Part shown: in pieces, positions 19,077-27,785 of the stretch
How positions within the stretch are numbered: the first letter of the stretch is position 1
Layout of the letters: the number at the start of each line of letters is the position of its first letter
DNA from: Hellea sp.
GTDB taxonomy: Bacteria; Pseudomonadota; Alphaproteobacteria; Caulobacterales; Maricaulaceae
DNA: 64,000 nt
NCBI GenBank assembly: GCA_020628425.1
Contig: JAHDEZ010000001.1
Span: forward strand, 116,615 to 180,614
Reading direction: 5' to 3'
The notes under the pieces: model-generated
Database searches by the model: none
The model's input: only the letters and a program-made list of their open reading frames with translations
Told to the model about the DNA's origin: nothing
Position numbers and translations under genes: made by a program

Positions 19077-20018
19077 ATGACAAATTTGTTTGACCCCATC
19101 TCCTATAAGCTCTGGTTCAAGGATAAGTCCGCATTTGCAAATGCCATCGGAGAAAGCTTCCGTGAAACAGGCTTTGCCGTTATTTCTGATCACATCATCG
19201 TTCAAGACATAATCGATGATGTTGGAGCAGCGACAAAATCATTCTTTGAGCGGTCAGAAATAACCAAAAAAAGATACCATGACCCGAAGGGCGGCGGACA
19301 ACGGGGTTACACGCCTTTTGGGACAGAAAGCGCGAAGGGTGAGACCGCCATTGATCTCAAGGAATTTTGGCACACAGGCCGACGGTTTTCAGATCCAAAT
19401 GACTATAATTATATTATGTTGAAGACCCCGTCCGTGTCAGAAGTGCCAGGTTTTGACCGGGCGTCCCACGGATTGTTCACGGCTATGGACGAGTTTGGAC
19501 GAGATATATTAGCGGGCATTGCGCTTTTCCTGGGACTTGAAGAAGGCTGGTTTGAAGATAAGGTCGATCGTGGGAATTCCATTTTACGTCTGATCCATTA
19601 CCCTGCCCAGAACAAGCCCTTCCCGACAGGCTCTGTCCGTGCCGCCGCTCATGAAGACATCAATGTCATAACATTGTTATTAGGCGCTGAAGAGGCCGGA
19701 CTACAAGTTCAACATAAATCCGGAAAATGGCTGGATATCAATCCGCCTGCTGGCACGCTAGTAGTCAATTGCGGGGATATGCTTCAAAGATACACGGCAG
19801 GCTATCTCCCGTCGACCAGTCATCGTGTGTTAAATCCGACGCCCGAACGCGCGCACCTGCCACGCTATTCCATGCCCTATTTTTTACATTTCAATCCCGA
19901 GTTTCTAATCGAAGCCCTACCTGGTTGTATTGAGAAGGGCGGAAAGGCAGAAGCGCCTATTACGGCCATTGACTATCTGATGGAACGATTGAGGGAAATC
20001 GGTCTGGTGAAGGGTTAA
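19077..20018 (+). CDS. 2-oxoglutarate/Fe(II)-dependent oxygenase (isopenicillin N synthase-like)
   Basis: ATG 19077 (MTNLFDPISYK) is preferred to the TTG at 19053. The 313-residue protein has the DIOX_N-like N-terminal part (GFAVISDH) and the jelly-roll core with iron ligands H-x-D in AAHEDINVITLL and a distal His in TSHRVLNP, plus the 2-oxoglutarate-binding RYSMPYF. Relatives oxidise small molecules such as ethylene precursors, antibiotics or purines; the substrate cannot be read from sequence. It is a lone gene sharing a 4-bp stop overlap (TTAA) with the nucleoside transporter. Confidence 0.85.
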   Translation: MTNLFDPISYKLWFKDKSAFANAIGESFRETGFAVISDHIIVQDIIDDVGAATKSFFERSEITKKRYHDPKGGGQRGYTPFGTESAKGETAIDLKEFWHTGRRFSDPNDYNYIMLKTPSVSEVPGFDRASHGLFTAMDEFGRDILAGIALFLGLEEGWFEDKVDRGNSILRLIHYPAQNKPFPTGSVRAAAHEDINVITLLLGAEEAGLQVQHKSGKWLDINPPAGTLVVNCGDMLQRYTAGYLPSTSHRVLNPTPERAHLPRYSMPYFLHFNPEFLIEALPGCIEKGGKAEAPITAIDYLMERLREIGLVKG

Positions 20019-21589
20019 CCTATCATTCCGCTCATACTCAGCATGATACCCGCTACAGCAGCGTTGAGTAGATTTGCGAGTGAGGCAGCGAGTACCGCTT
20101 TGACACCCATTTCGGCTATATCACCCATTTTCTCAGGAACGAGGGACCCTAACCCGCCCAACAAAATGCCAATGGAGCTCAAATTGGCAAAACCACAGAG
20201 TGAGAAAATCAATACGGCATACGTATACTCTGAAAAGGGCTGTTCTCCCGCCATTGCTGCTTTCAGATTCAGATAGGCAACAAATTCGTTTGTTGAGATT
20301 TTTTCCCCAAAAAATCCGCCGGCGCGAACGGCCTCTTCCCACGGCACATTCATCAAATACATGATGGGCGCAAAGAAATAACCCAATAACATTTGGAGCG
20401 TCAACCCTTCAATTCCGACAAGGCTTCCCAACGCCCCTAAGATACCGTTTAGAAGCGCTACCAGTGCTACAAAGACCATGACCATGGCGCCGACGTTAAC
20501 GGCAAGCATTAAACCGTTTTGAGTACCAACAGCTGCCGCTAGAATGACATTCCTATGCTTAGACTCATGGTTCGTACTTTCAAAGACTTGCTTGGCCTCC
20601 GCAGCCGTCGGCTTAGGATCCGGCATCATGATTTTTGCCATCATAAGAGCAGCAGGCGCCGTCATAAAACAGGCCGCGATCAAATATTCCGGACTGATCC
20701 CCATGCCAATATACCCAAAGAGTACTGAGCCAGCGATAGACGCGAGTCCGGACACCATCAATGTGAATAATTCAAACTTTGTCACAGTTGGCAGATATGG
20801 CTTAAGCGATAAAGGCGCTTCCGTTTGGCCAACGAAAACATTCGCGACGGCATTCAAGCTTTCGATAGGTCTGGTGCCCGTAATAAATTGCAGAGCCCGA
20901 CCGCCAAGTTTGACGATAAATTGCATAATACCGATATGGTAAAGCACCTCCATGAGCGCGCCAAAAAAAACGATAACCGGGAGAACGAGAACCAAAAAGC
21001 TGAAAGCAGGTTGTGTGGGCACCAAACTGCCGAACAGAAATGTGATACCTTCATTCGCATAGTTTAAAACATTTTGGGCACCGCGGGCCATCCCTTCCAA
21101 TGCGACTTTTCCAACGGGCACCAATTCCTGTGTGACCTCAGGAACCATGGTTTTGACCATCTCTCCCGCTTCATTTTCGACCATAGCCTCAACAAGGATA
21201 TCTGGATTTTCGACATCAACTTCCACCTTGAATGTATAAGGACCATCATAAAGCACAAACCAGGCAATCAAAATCTGCAGAATAAAAGCCGGAATTATTG
21301 CTCTTGGCCTTACTTTGAGTTTTGTTTCCATGGCCTCCTCAGAACGCGCTCTGGCGGCCACCAGCTTTTCTTTAACTTTAGCACCATCTGGCAGCAAAAT
21401 TTTGCTGATAGTCCCCAAGACAGGAACATCGTTTAGAGCGGCTCTGACTGAACCTAAGGACGCCATGACGATATAATATATATTTACAAGCGGACGTCTG
21501 ATCCAAACAGCTCTGTAGTCGCTAGAAAATAGAAAGGCCAACAATAGAATTGCTGCAACACCTAAAAGACCAAACAATGGATGGTTCAC
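20015..21589 (-). CDS. concentrative nucleoside transporter (CNT/NupC family) with periplasmic insert
   Basis: The core carries the CNT signature VFVGQTEAPLSLKPYL and GSVLFGYIGMGI, with re-entrant and transmembrane helices through residue 524. It is longer than the usual 400-residue bacterial CNT: the N-terminal part has a basic cytoplasmic loop and an extra soluble, acidic segment at about 135-170 (EVDVENPDILVEAMVENEAG) before the first core domain. Ion-coupled nucleoside uptake across the inner membrane fits its position 40 bp downstream of uridine kinase. Confidence 0.9.
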   Translation of the reverse strand: MNHPLFGLLGVAAILLLAFLFSSDYRAVWIRRPLVNIYYIVMASLGSVRAALNDVPVLGTISKILLPDGAKVKEKLVAARARSEEAMETKLKVRPRAIIPAFILQILIAWFVLYDGPYTFKVEVDVENPDILVEAMVENEAGEMVKTMVPEVTQELVPVGKVALEGMARGAQNVLNYANEGITFLFGSLVPTQPAFSFLVLVLPVIVFFGALMEVLYHIGIMQFIVKLGGRALQFITGTRPIESLNAVANVFVGQTEAPLSLKPYLPTVTKFELFTLMVSGLASIAGSVLFGYIGMGISPEYLIAACFMTAPAALMMAKIMMPDPKPTAAEAKQVFESTNHESKHRNVILAAAVGTQNGLMLAVNVGAMVMVFVALVALLNGILGALGSLVGIEGLTLQMLLGYFFAPIMYLMNVPWEEAVRAGGFFGEKISTNEFVAYLNLKAAMAGEQPFSEYTYAVLIFSLCGFANLSSIGILLGGLGSLVPEKMGDIAEMGVKAVLAASLANLLNAAVAGIMLSMSGMIG

Positions 21590-21629
21590 CTATTTTCCCC
21601 GCAAGAATTTCTGCCTTTTCTACCGGATT

Positions 21630-22250
21630 CTATGGCTCTGTCCATTGCTGAATAAGCGCCTGCACTAATTCATCGCCGCAGGACAAATATTCATCCTGAG
21701 AAAGTACTATTTTTGCATGTTGGGCAGATGGATCCACCCATTTTTTCTGGCTGGGATCCACATTCTCGTAAAATTGCTCGAAGACACTTTGTTCGGTCCT
21801 CCCGCGCTCTACAACGTCACGACGGAAACGACGTTCAAGCCTAAGCTCGCGAGGACATTGTATAAACAGACTATGGTCCAAAGTCGCAACTATTTCCGGC
21901 ACAGCGAGTATAAGTATACCCTCAAGAATAATCACAGGTCTCGGATCGATTGTCCCCGTTTCTTGTCGTCTGTAATGTCGCGCAAAATCATAGGTCGGGA
22001 TTTGAACGGTCTTTGCCTTCTTCAAAGCAAATAAATGGTCAACCAGTAACGACCAATCAAGAGATGACGGATTGTCAAAATCCGGTAGGCCTCCGTCAGG
22101 GCACAGGATACGTACATCAGTATAGTAATTATCTTGTGAAATAATGGCACAGCGATCGGGCCCCATTGCCGAATAAATTTTGTGGGCCAGTGTGGTTTTG
22201 CCGGAGCCCGAGCCTCCGGCGATTCCGATTATTTTGGGCCTGATAGTCAC
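21630..22250 (-). CDS. udk: uridine kinase
   Basis: The 206-residue protein has the P-loop IAGGSGSGKTT near the N-terminus, the PRK/uridine kinase motifs DNPSSLDW and VIILEGILIL, and the lid region RRFRRDVVERGRT. It phosphorylates uridine (and cytidine) in the cytosol. It lies between an S41 protease gene (12 bp upstream) and the nucleoside transporter (40 bp downstream), giving an uptake-plus-salvage pair. Length and motifs are normal. Confidence 0.93.
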   Translation of the reverse strand: MTIRPKIIGIAGGSGSGKTTLAHKIYSAMGPDRCAIISQDNYYTDVRILCPDGGLPDFDNPSSLDWSLLVDHLFALKKAKTVQIPTYDFARHYRRQETGTIDPRPVIILEGILILAVPEIVATLDHSLFIQCPRELRLERRFRRDVVERGRTEQSVFEQFYENVDPSQKKWVDPSAQHAKIVLSQDEYLSCGDELVQALIQQWTEP

Positions 22251-22262
22251 AGCTCCCTTTGA

Positions 22263-23699
22263 TTACTCTGAGCGGATTTTGTCTACTATTTTCTGAACCG
22301 CAGCCGCATGACCTTCTGCCAATTTTCCGTTTGCAAATACATCTAATGGCCAGTCGGGTTCAATTCCGCGATCCTCCCAAAACGTGCCTTCATAGTCGAG
22401 ATAAATCTCGTTGGATATGCCAAGTTCCCAGCCATTGGGCAGAGTTTTGGCCAAAATATCTGACAGAGCGCCACGCGTCGGCTCGCCAACAGTGGTAACA
22501 TTTGGTAGCGGATCCAGACTCATGACAAAAATTTCGCCGGCGCTGACGGACATGTCTGAATTTAACACATAAACCGGACCAGTGAACCGCGAGCCATCGG
22601 ATGGTTCCAGATATAGTTGCGTTTTATATGGTGCTTCGGCTTCCGCTGGGCGCTTGCTATATATCTTAGTTTTCTGGTCGGCAAAATGGCTCGCCATCTG
22701 ACGACTTATAAAATCATACCCACCGTGATTAACGGAATTATCGATGATAACGGCTTTGACATCTTTCTTATTGTACAAGTCAACGGCCTTATTCATGATT
22801 TCATCCAAGATCCCGATGTCTTCGATTGGACCGCCATCTTCGGAGTAAAGGCCCATCGTTATGGCTGCAAAATAGCCGATATCTTCATCTACAAGCCCAT
22901 ATTGAATACGATTATTAGCAACCAACTCTCCTTTTCCGCCTAAAATTCTATCGGCAATATTTTCGTGCCAAATAGATCCCCGAAATGAATGACGATAGGC
23001 AGAAGCCTCTTCGCCAACATCCGTAGCCATCTGATTGACCTGACTATAGGCATTCCCGGGATCCGGATTGAAGGTCTTATCCTCGCCGTCAATTTCCGCA
23101 GATAGCCCCAAATGAGAGTCTTCCAGATCCCGCATCATATAGGCCATGAGATCAAAAAGTTCAGTCTCACTCATTTCCTCTGAGACTTTTTCTCGAGCCG
23201 CTACGACCTCTGCATCCCAGTTAACGCCATGCAGATCAAAAAAAGCGTAGTGATTGCTCATATAGCTTACAAAAACCTCAAAATTGTCGATAGGCGATTT
23301 TGAATAGTTTTCCATACAATGGCTGGGTAAATCGCCCAATCGCGTAAATTCATAAGTATGTTGTTCAACACTAATTCCGACGCGAAGCGTCTTTTTGTCA
23401 TCGGAAAGATGATAACTGTCGATATAATCGGTAAAGCTTTCACTGTCTTCTCCGGTCGGATAACAGAATTCCGGTGTATGCTGCCATAGCTCGAGCCCGT
23501 CCTCATCGACCTTGACCAATTCTCCATATCCGTTTGATAGCCAAAAACCCGCCATTTCTGGCGTTATGTCTTCGAGACTTTTCATTTCAGATATTTTCAT
23601 CGACTCGCGAATAGACAGCTCCCCGGCATCAAAGGAGGCTGAAACCGCACACCCCGCCAGGAACAAACCTGTACTGAAAAGCAAATGTGAAAAGCGCAT
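22263..23699 (-). CDS. S41-family serine protease, lipoprotein
   Basis: The protein begins with a lipoprotein signal ending LAGC (C17). Residues 150-478 carry the tail-specific protease/interphotoreceptor retinoid-binding fold, with the nucleophile in MSVSAGEIFVMSL and the preceding AVIIDNSVNHGGYD segment. No PDZ domain is obvious. The S41 group cleaves C-terminal regions or peptides; the target here is unknown. It appears to head the udk-transporter operon, which is an odd partner, and it is divergent from the Lrp-type regulator, sharing an operator-like repeat. Confidence 0.85.
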   Translation of the reverse strand: MRFSHLLFSTGLFLAGCAVSASFDAGELSIRESMKISEMKSLEDITPEMAGFWLSNGYGELVKVDEDGLELWQHTPEFCYPTGEDSESFTDYIDSYHLSDDKKTLRVGISVEQHTYEFTRLGDLPSHCMENYSKSPIDNFEVFVSYMSNHYAFFDLHGVNWDAEVVAAREKVSEEMSETELFDLMAYMMRDLEDSHLGLSAEIDGEDKTFNPDPGNAYSQVNQMATDVGEEASAYRHSFRGSIWHENIADRILGGKGELVANNRIQYGLVDEDIGYFAAITMGLYSEDGGPIEDIGILDEIMNKAVDLYNKKDVKAVIIDNSVNHGGYDFISRQMASHFADQKTKIYSKRPAEAEAPYKTQLYLEPSDGSRFTGPVYVLNSDMSVSAGEIFVMSLDPLPNVTTVGEPTRGALSDILAKTLPNGWELGISNEIYLDYEGTFWEDRGIEPDWPLDVFANGKLAEGHAAAVQKIVDKIRSE

Positions 23700-23782
23700 A
23701 TTATTTCCTTTGTTAGTTCTTGAATTTTATAGCTAAAAACCACATAACAATCTCGCTTTATTTCGGCGTTGATTTGCCGTTT

Positions 23783-23811
23783 TTTTGCATATATAAGCAA
23801 TATATGCAAAA
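23783..23811. promoter_or_regulatory. perfect 12-bp inverted repeat, likely operator of the Lrp/AsnC gene
   Basis: TTTTGCATATAT (23783-23794), a 5-bp spacer AAGCA, then ATATATGCAAAA (23800-23811): a perfect 12-bp inverted repeat. The regulator's ATG (23804) lies in the right arm. AT-rich dyads of this size are typical Lrp/AsnC targets, and the position between divergent genes suits autoregulation. Confidence 0.6.
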
Positions 23812-24283
23812 TATTGGCGCTAACAAATTAAAAGCTATAGACGATTTCGATCGATCAATTCTGCGGATTATTCAGACCGATAACGACCAAACCCATCAGC
23901 AGATTGGCGACACTATCGGCTTATCTGGCTCCGCTGTAAGACGGCGTATTAAACGAATGAAAGAGGATGGAATCATCCATAAGCAGGTGGCTTTGTTAAA
24001 CCCCGATATGACTGGTGTAACACTCGTAGCCTTTATAACTTTTGCCGATGACACTATAGAAGCCTATCAAAATTTTGCAGAACAATCCCGGGAGGCACCT
24101 GAGGTCTTACAATGCTACCATATCGCCGGTGAAACAGATTTTATGCTCGTTTGCCATGTCCCGTCACTACAATATTATGAAAACTGGTCCATGAGCACTT
24201 TCATGACCAATCCGGCTATTAGGCGTTATGACACCAAAATAATTTATTCTTGCAAAAAATTCGAAACGGCGATCCCTGTTTAG
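23804..24283 (+). CDS. Lrp/AsnC-family transcriptional regulator
   Basis: ATG 23804 gives a 159-residue protein of standard Lrp size: a winged HTH (IDDFDRSILRIIQTDND...IGDTIGLSGSAVRRRIKRM) and a RAM ligand-binding domain (TLVAFITF..., CYHIAGETDFMLVCHV). The track start adds an unlikely hydrophobic leader. Family members sense amino acids. The start codon lies inside a perfect inverted repeat, suggesting autorepression, with the divergent S41-udk-transporter operon as the nearest other target. It shares a 4-bp stop overlap with the cupin gene. Confidence 0.92.
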   Translation: MQNIGANKLKAIDDFDRSILRIIQTDNDQTHQQIGDTIGLSGSAVRRRIKRMKEDGIIHKQVALLNPDMTGVTLVAFITFADDTIEAYQNFAEQSREAPEVLQCYHIAGETDFMLVCHVPSLQYYENWSMSTFMTNPAIRRYDTKIIYSCKKFETAIPV

Positions 24284-24702
24284 GCCTGCATAGCCTGCAG
24301 AGCAACAACATCATCAAACCTCAGAGCACCTATCACATTGTGTTTTTCGTCCAATAGCTCGATGACATTCGGATCTCCGTGCCCCCTTACACTATATAAA
24401 ACGATAGCGCCGTCCGGCCCGCCGCCTTCTGTGTGCACATCATCCCGGATGCCCACATAATAATGTCCAACTGTGCGTCGATCACGCACAGACCCGTCTT
24501 CCTCATATATAATCAGCTCTCCTTCGAGAATGAGCATATTGGTTTGTGAAACATGACGATGCAGTGAAACCGCGTCATTAACCGGAAATCTAAAAACCGC
24601 ATCAATGATCTGTCGTTCTAGATCCACATCAAAGACATAAACTTCCAGACCATCTACGCCCGGAAATGGTTGAAAAGGAATAACAGAAAAATCATGGTCC
24701 AT
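24280..24702 (-). CDS. cupin-fold protein
   Basis: ATG 24702 (MDHDFSVIPF) follows GAGG with 6-bp spacing and avoids overlap with the divergent hydratase gene, so the longer track ORF is rejected. The 140-residue product has cupin motif 1 around SLHRHVSQTNMLILEGEL and motif 2 around HYYVGIRDDVHTEGGG. It resembles ChrR/acetylacetone-type cupins. Histidines for a metal site are present (H-x-H and a later H). The reaction is not predictable. Confidence 0.75.
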   Translation of the reverse strand: MDHDFSVIPFQPFPGVDGLEVYVFDVDLERQIIDAVFRFPVNDAVSLHRHVSQTNMLILEGELIIYEEDGSVRDRRTVGHYYVGIRDDVHTEGGGPDGAIVLYSVRGHGDPNVIELLDEKHNVIGALRFDDVVALQAMQA

Positions 24703-24739
24703 GGCTTGCCTCGTCTCAACCATGGTATAAGCTAAAATC

Positions 24740-25525
24740 ATGGTTTTGGAACGAGAAAACTCTTCAAATGGCGTTTGCCGATTAACGCTCAATGATGTTG
24801 CTCGTCGTAATGCCTTGTCTGAGGCCATGATGACGGCAATGTCACTAGCCCTCTCAGACACAGCAGCTGCACCTGAAATCAAAGTGATTATCATTGCCGC
24901 CAATGGTCCAGTCTTCAGTGCGGGTCACGATCTCAAAGAAATAACCGCTGCCCGTCAAAACGTGGATAAGGGACGTATTTACTTCGAAAAGCTTATGCAA
25001 AGCTGTGCGATGCTTATGCAGTCTATCGTCCACCATCCCAAACCCGTCATTGCTGAAATTGACGGCGTAGCGACCGCCGCAGGCTGTCAGCTCGTCGCTA
25101 GCTGTGATCTCGCCTATGCATCAGAAAACTCACGATTTGCCACGCCCGGCGTCAATATCGGCTTGTTTTGCTCTACGCCAATGGTAGCATTATCCCGCAA
25201 TGTTTCGCGCAAGCATGCTATGGAGATGTTGCTCTCCGGCGACATGATCCCCGCAACTCACGCCGAAAACATCGGTCTTATCAACCGTGTAGTATCTGCC
25301 GATATTCTTTCCAGTAATGTCAATGAAATCGCTGCACGCATAGCTTCAAAAGCTGGGACCACGCTTAAAGTCGGCAAGCGTGCATTTTACGAACAAGCCC
25401 AAATGACACTAACGGACGCTTATGCCCATACTTCCAAAGTTATGGTGGAGAACATGTTGGCGCGCGACGCTGAGGAAGGTATTAGCGCCTTTCTTGAAAA
25501 ACGAAGCCCCGAGTGGAAAAGCTAG
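24740..25525 (+). CDS. enoyl-CoA hydratase/isomerase-family protein
   Basis: The 261-residue crotonase-fold protein has the oxyanion-hole strands FSAGHDLKE and IDGVATAAGCQLVASCDLAYA. It resembles the ECHDC3-like branch. The glutamates that catalyse hydration in classical enoyl-CoA hydratase are not clearly placed (NIGLFCSTP in that region), so a hydratase reaction is uncertain. It starts 37 bp from the divergent cupin gene and ends with a CTAG overlap to the convergent TtpC-like gene. Confidence 0.85.
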   Translation: MVLERENSSNGVCRLTLNDVARRNALSEAMMTAMSLALSDTAAAPEIKVIIIAANGPVFSAGHDLKEITAARQNVDKGRIYFEKLMQSCAMLMQSIVHHPKPVIAEIDGVATAAGCQLVASCDLAYASENSRFATPGVNIGLFCSTPMVALSRNVSRKHAMEMLLSGDMIPATHAENIGLINRVVSADILSSNVNEIAARIASKAGTTLKVGKRAFYEQAQMTLTDAYAHTSKVMVENMLARDAEEGISAFLEKRSPEWKS

Positions 25526-26307
25526 CGATTTAGCAGAGCGTCCAACAATCTGCCCCGCGATGGATCAATTGCAACATATACGGTTTCACCCGGTTTAGAT
25601 GACGCAGCCCCCCGTAATAGTTTAAACGGCTCGCCTTTGGTCCGATTCTTGGGTTGATAAAGTTCGTGGAGGCCCTCATCATAAAGCAGATATTGCCCGT
25701 CAGGCGTAAAGACGATGTAAGACCCTATGCGGATAACCTCTTTTTCTTCAAGGTTATCTCTTACACGAACGTTTGCCGTAAATCGCGACACCTCCCTTTG
25801 CGCCCGGTGCTCTGTCTTAAAGGCTACAAACATGGCCTCGAAGTTATCAACAGGGGTTCGGTCATCGGCCCGTTGCATATTTTGGTATACTTCAAGGCCC
25901 TGAGGATATTGCGCATAGACAACAGAACGGCGAGCGCGCGCGACGGATTGCTCCGCCCTAATTCGGGTCAATCCATAAACATCGACTAATTCTGTTAAGC
26001 GGGATATCCGCTCTTCATATAGTTCATCGATCATATCTTTGTTTGCGATAATCCGGGCTTTATCTGCGTCTGCTCGCGCCTGTAATGCGTCAAAGTTCAA
26101 CCGAAGCGCTGCGAGTTTCTTGGCCCATTCATCGCGCTCTTGCCGAAACCGACGCTCGCGGTCAGCGATCTCGGCCATAGTTTTTTTATGATAACTAGTT
26201 GTGCTAGATTCGGGAATTATTTGAGATAGTGTTTGGGCTTTCGCCGTCCCGGCGCAAAGGAAAACAAATCCAAAAATGAAACTTCTGACTATCATTCGCA
26301 ACTCCAC
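25522..26307 (-). CDS. periplasmic coiled-coil protein resembling the N-terminal domain of TtpC/ExbB2-type proteins (copy 2)
   Basis: A signal peptide (cleaved after AKA) precedes a coiled coil (about 45-110) and a beta domain with RIGSYIVFTPDGQYLLYD and the ending VAIDPSRGRLLDALLNR. From memory, TtpC-type MotA/TolQ/ExbB proteins of TonB2 systems have just such a periplasmic region, with VRVGxF...DGKYLxY and DPTRGxLLxLL right before the channel helices. Here the chain stops at that point, so it is a stand-alone version. It directly follows its paralogue (abutting, no gap). Role unknown; no ExbB or TonB gene is adjacent. Confidence 0.55.
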   Translation of the reverse strand: MELRMIVRSFIFGFVFLCAGTAKAQTLSQIIPESSTTSYHKKTMAEIADRERRFRQERDEWAKKLAALRLNFDALQARADADKARIIANKDMIDELYEERISRLTELVDVYGLTRIRAEQSVARARRSVVYAQYPQGLEVYQNMQRADDRTPVDNFEAMFVAFKTEHRAQREVSRFTANVRVRDNLEEKEVIRIGSYIVFTPDGQYLLYDEGLHELYQPKNRTKGEPFKLLRGAASSKPGETVYVAIDPSRGRLLDALLNR

Positions 26308-27087
26308 TCAACGTCTTGGTTTTGTCTTGATGAAATAGCCCCCTGTCGGATCCACGGGCGCAAAAACTATATCGCCCGGTTTGGCTCTCGACGTGTTGGA
26401 AATGGCTTTGAACTCGCTGGCGACAGGTATACGGCGGGAAACCGCCAGTGGCACTAACGCCTCCGAGTCATAACGGACAAATTTGCCTTTGGTCGTAAAT
26501 AGCATAAATGGGCCGATCCGGATGATGTCGCGCGAAACCGAATTATAGAAGTTTCCGTGCCATACGCCCGCTTCAAACCGCGAGACTTCTCTTTGCGCCT
26601 GAATTTCACCAAGCAATATAGCAATAATTTCCTCTAGGTCCTCGGACCTTGGCAGGGGATCGGCCAATCTCATTCGCTCAAACACATCCGCTCGGTTGGG
26701 GTATTCCGAAGAAATCATCGACTCTCGAAAATGACCTGCCCAATCTGAAAGGCGCGCCTCATTCAGTCCAATTGACGTCAAAAAACCCAGAACCTCGGCT
26801 TGGTGTTCTGCTTCCAAGTCATCAATACGGTTTGCGTTGAAATCGAACTTGCGTTGAACAGCGTCCCGTCTGGCGGTGAGCTCATCAACTTCTCTTTGTC
26901 CCATAACCATCGCGCGTGCTCGACTTAATGGTTCTGAAGAAAATCGTTCAAGCTTTTCCTCATTTTCGCGTTGGGTTTCGGCGGCTTGCGTCCGGATATC
27001 ATTTAAGAATTCTCGGATGGGAGTTTGCCCTGCCGCTGGCGTTACCCACAGCAGTGAAAACCCACATATCAAGCCGCGAAATCTCAC
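26308..27087 (-). CDS. periplasmic coiled-coil protein resembling the N-terminal domain of TtpC/ExbB2-type proteins (copy 1)
   Basis: Same layout as its neighbour: signal peptide (cleaved after AAG or nearby), a helical charged region with an ELTARRDAVQRKFD coiled coil, QREVSRFEAGV, the RIGPFMLFTTKGKFVRYDSE strand pair and a DPTGGYFIKTK ending. The two are clear paralogues (both have QREVSRF-x-A-x-V, IRIGxxxxFTxxGxxxxYD and PG...VDPxxG). Its ATG overlaps the HD gene stop by 4 bp. The divergence suggests an old duplication and perhaps a heteromeric complex. Confidence 0.55.
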   Translation of the reverse strand: MRFRGLICGFSLLWVTPAAGQTPIREFLNDIRTQAAETQRENEEKLERFSSEPLSRARAMVMGQREVDELTARRDAVQRKFDFNANRIDDLEAEHQAEVLGFLTSIGLNEARLSDWAGHFRESMISSEYPNRADVFERMRLADPLPRSEDLEEIIAILLGEIQAQREVSRFEAGVWHGNFYNSVSRDIIRIGPFMLFTTKGKFVRYDSEALVPLAVSRRIPVASEFKAISNTSRAKPGDIVFAPVDPTGGYFIKTKPRR

Positions 27088-27725
27088 TCGCCCGCTTCAG
27101 CCTCATTTTTATCAAGCGCCGCTTTATATAATGAATTTTTCGGCACAGCGAAAAGACGCTGCACCATGGGCTCAAAAAACTCTAACGGTTCACTTTCATA
27201 ATCCGGGTCGAAGGCCATTTGATCATAGAGATGACAGAATTGCGCCGTATATTCATACCAAGGATGGTCTTTAAAATTATCCCGTAGATTTTTGTCGAGC
27301 CCAATATAATCAAAGAAGTAATAGCCTTGAAACACACCATGATGGGTCACCATCCAGTGGTTTTTCTCTGAAACAAAGGGCTTTAAAATAGCCGCTGCCA
27401 CATCCGGGTGATTGTAACTGCCAAGCGTATCGCCAATATCATGCAAAAGCGCACAGACCACATATTCTTCATCGCGGCCATCACGATAGGCCCGCGTTGC
27501 GGTCTGGAGAGAATGCTGCAAGCGATCCACGGGAAAGCCGCCAAAATCGCCGTCCAACAGACGCAAATGACCCAGCACACGATCGGCAAGGCCTTTGTTA
27601 AATTTCATGGCGTGGGTGACAATATGGGTCCAATCTTCTTTGGTCCCATCAATCATAGCTTTGAACTTAGCCCTTGATTTTTCTGGGTCTTCTGTTGGCG
27701 CTTCCGGCTCTTTGACATCGGACAT
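27084..27725 (-). CDS. HD-domain metalloprotein (possible diiron oxygenase or hydrolase)
   Basis: The 213-residue protein has the ligand order of diiron HD proteins: H71 (QHSLQTA), H95-D96 (LLHDIGD), H106 (YNHPD), H128/H129 (VTHHGV) and D168 (HLYDQM). This H...HD...H...H...D set is shared by phosphohydrolases and by oxygenases such as PhnZ and myo-inositol oxygenase. An acidic N-terminal tail precedes it. Its stop overlaps the next gene by 4 bp. With a Rieske oxygenase and GST upstream, a catabolic oxidation is plausible, but substrate and reaction are not determined. Confidence 0.7.
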   Translation of the reverse strand: MSDVKEPEAPTEDPEKSRAKFKAMIDGTKEDWTHIVTHAMKFNKGLADRVLGHLRLLDGDFGGFPVDRLQHSLQTATRAYRDGRDEEYVVCALLHDIGDTLGSYNHPDVAAAILKPFVSEKNHWMVTHHGVFQGYYFFDYIGLDKNLRDNFKDHPWYEYTAQFCHLYDQMAFDPDYESEPLEFFEPMVQRLFAVPKNSLYKAALDKNEAEAGE

Positions 27726-27785
27726 AGACTTCTCCCTTTGCGAGGAGTTTAACGAAAATATTAACTCAGGTCAAAAACCATGGTT

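Noticed and set aside
24280-24903. Long N-terminal extension of the cupin ORF
   Set aside because: It overlaps the divergent enoyl-CoA hydratase-like gene; ATG 24702 has its own Shine-Dalgarno.
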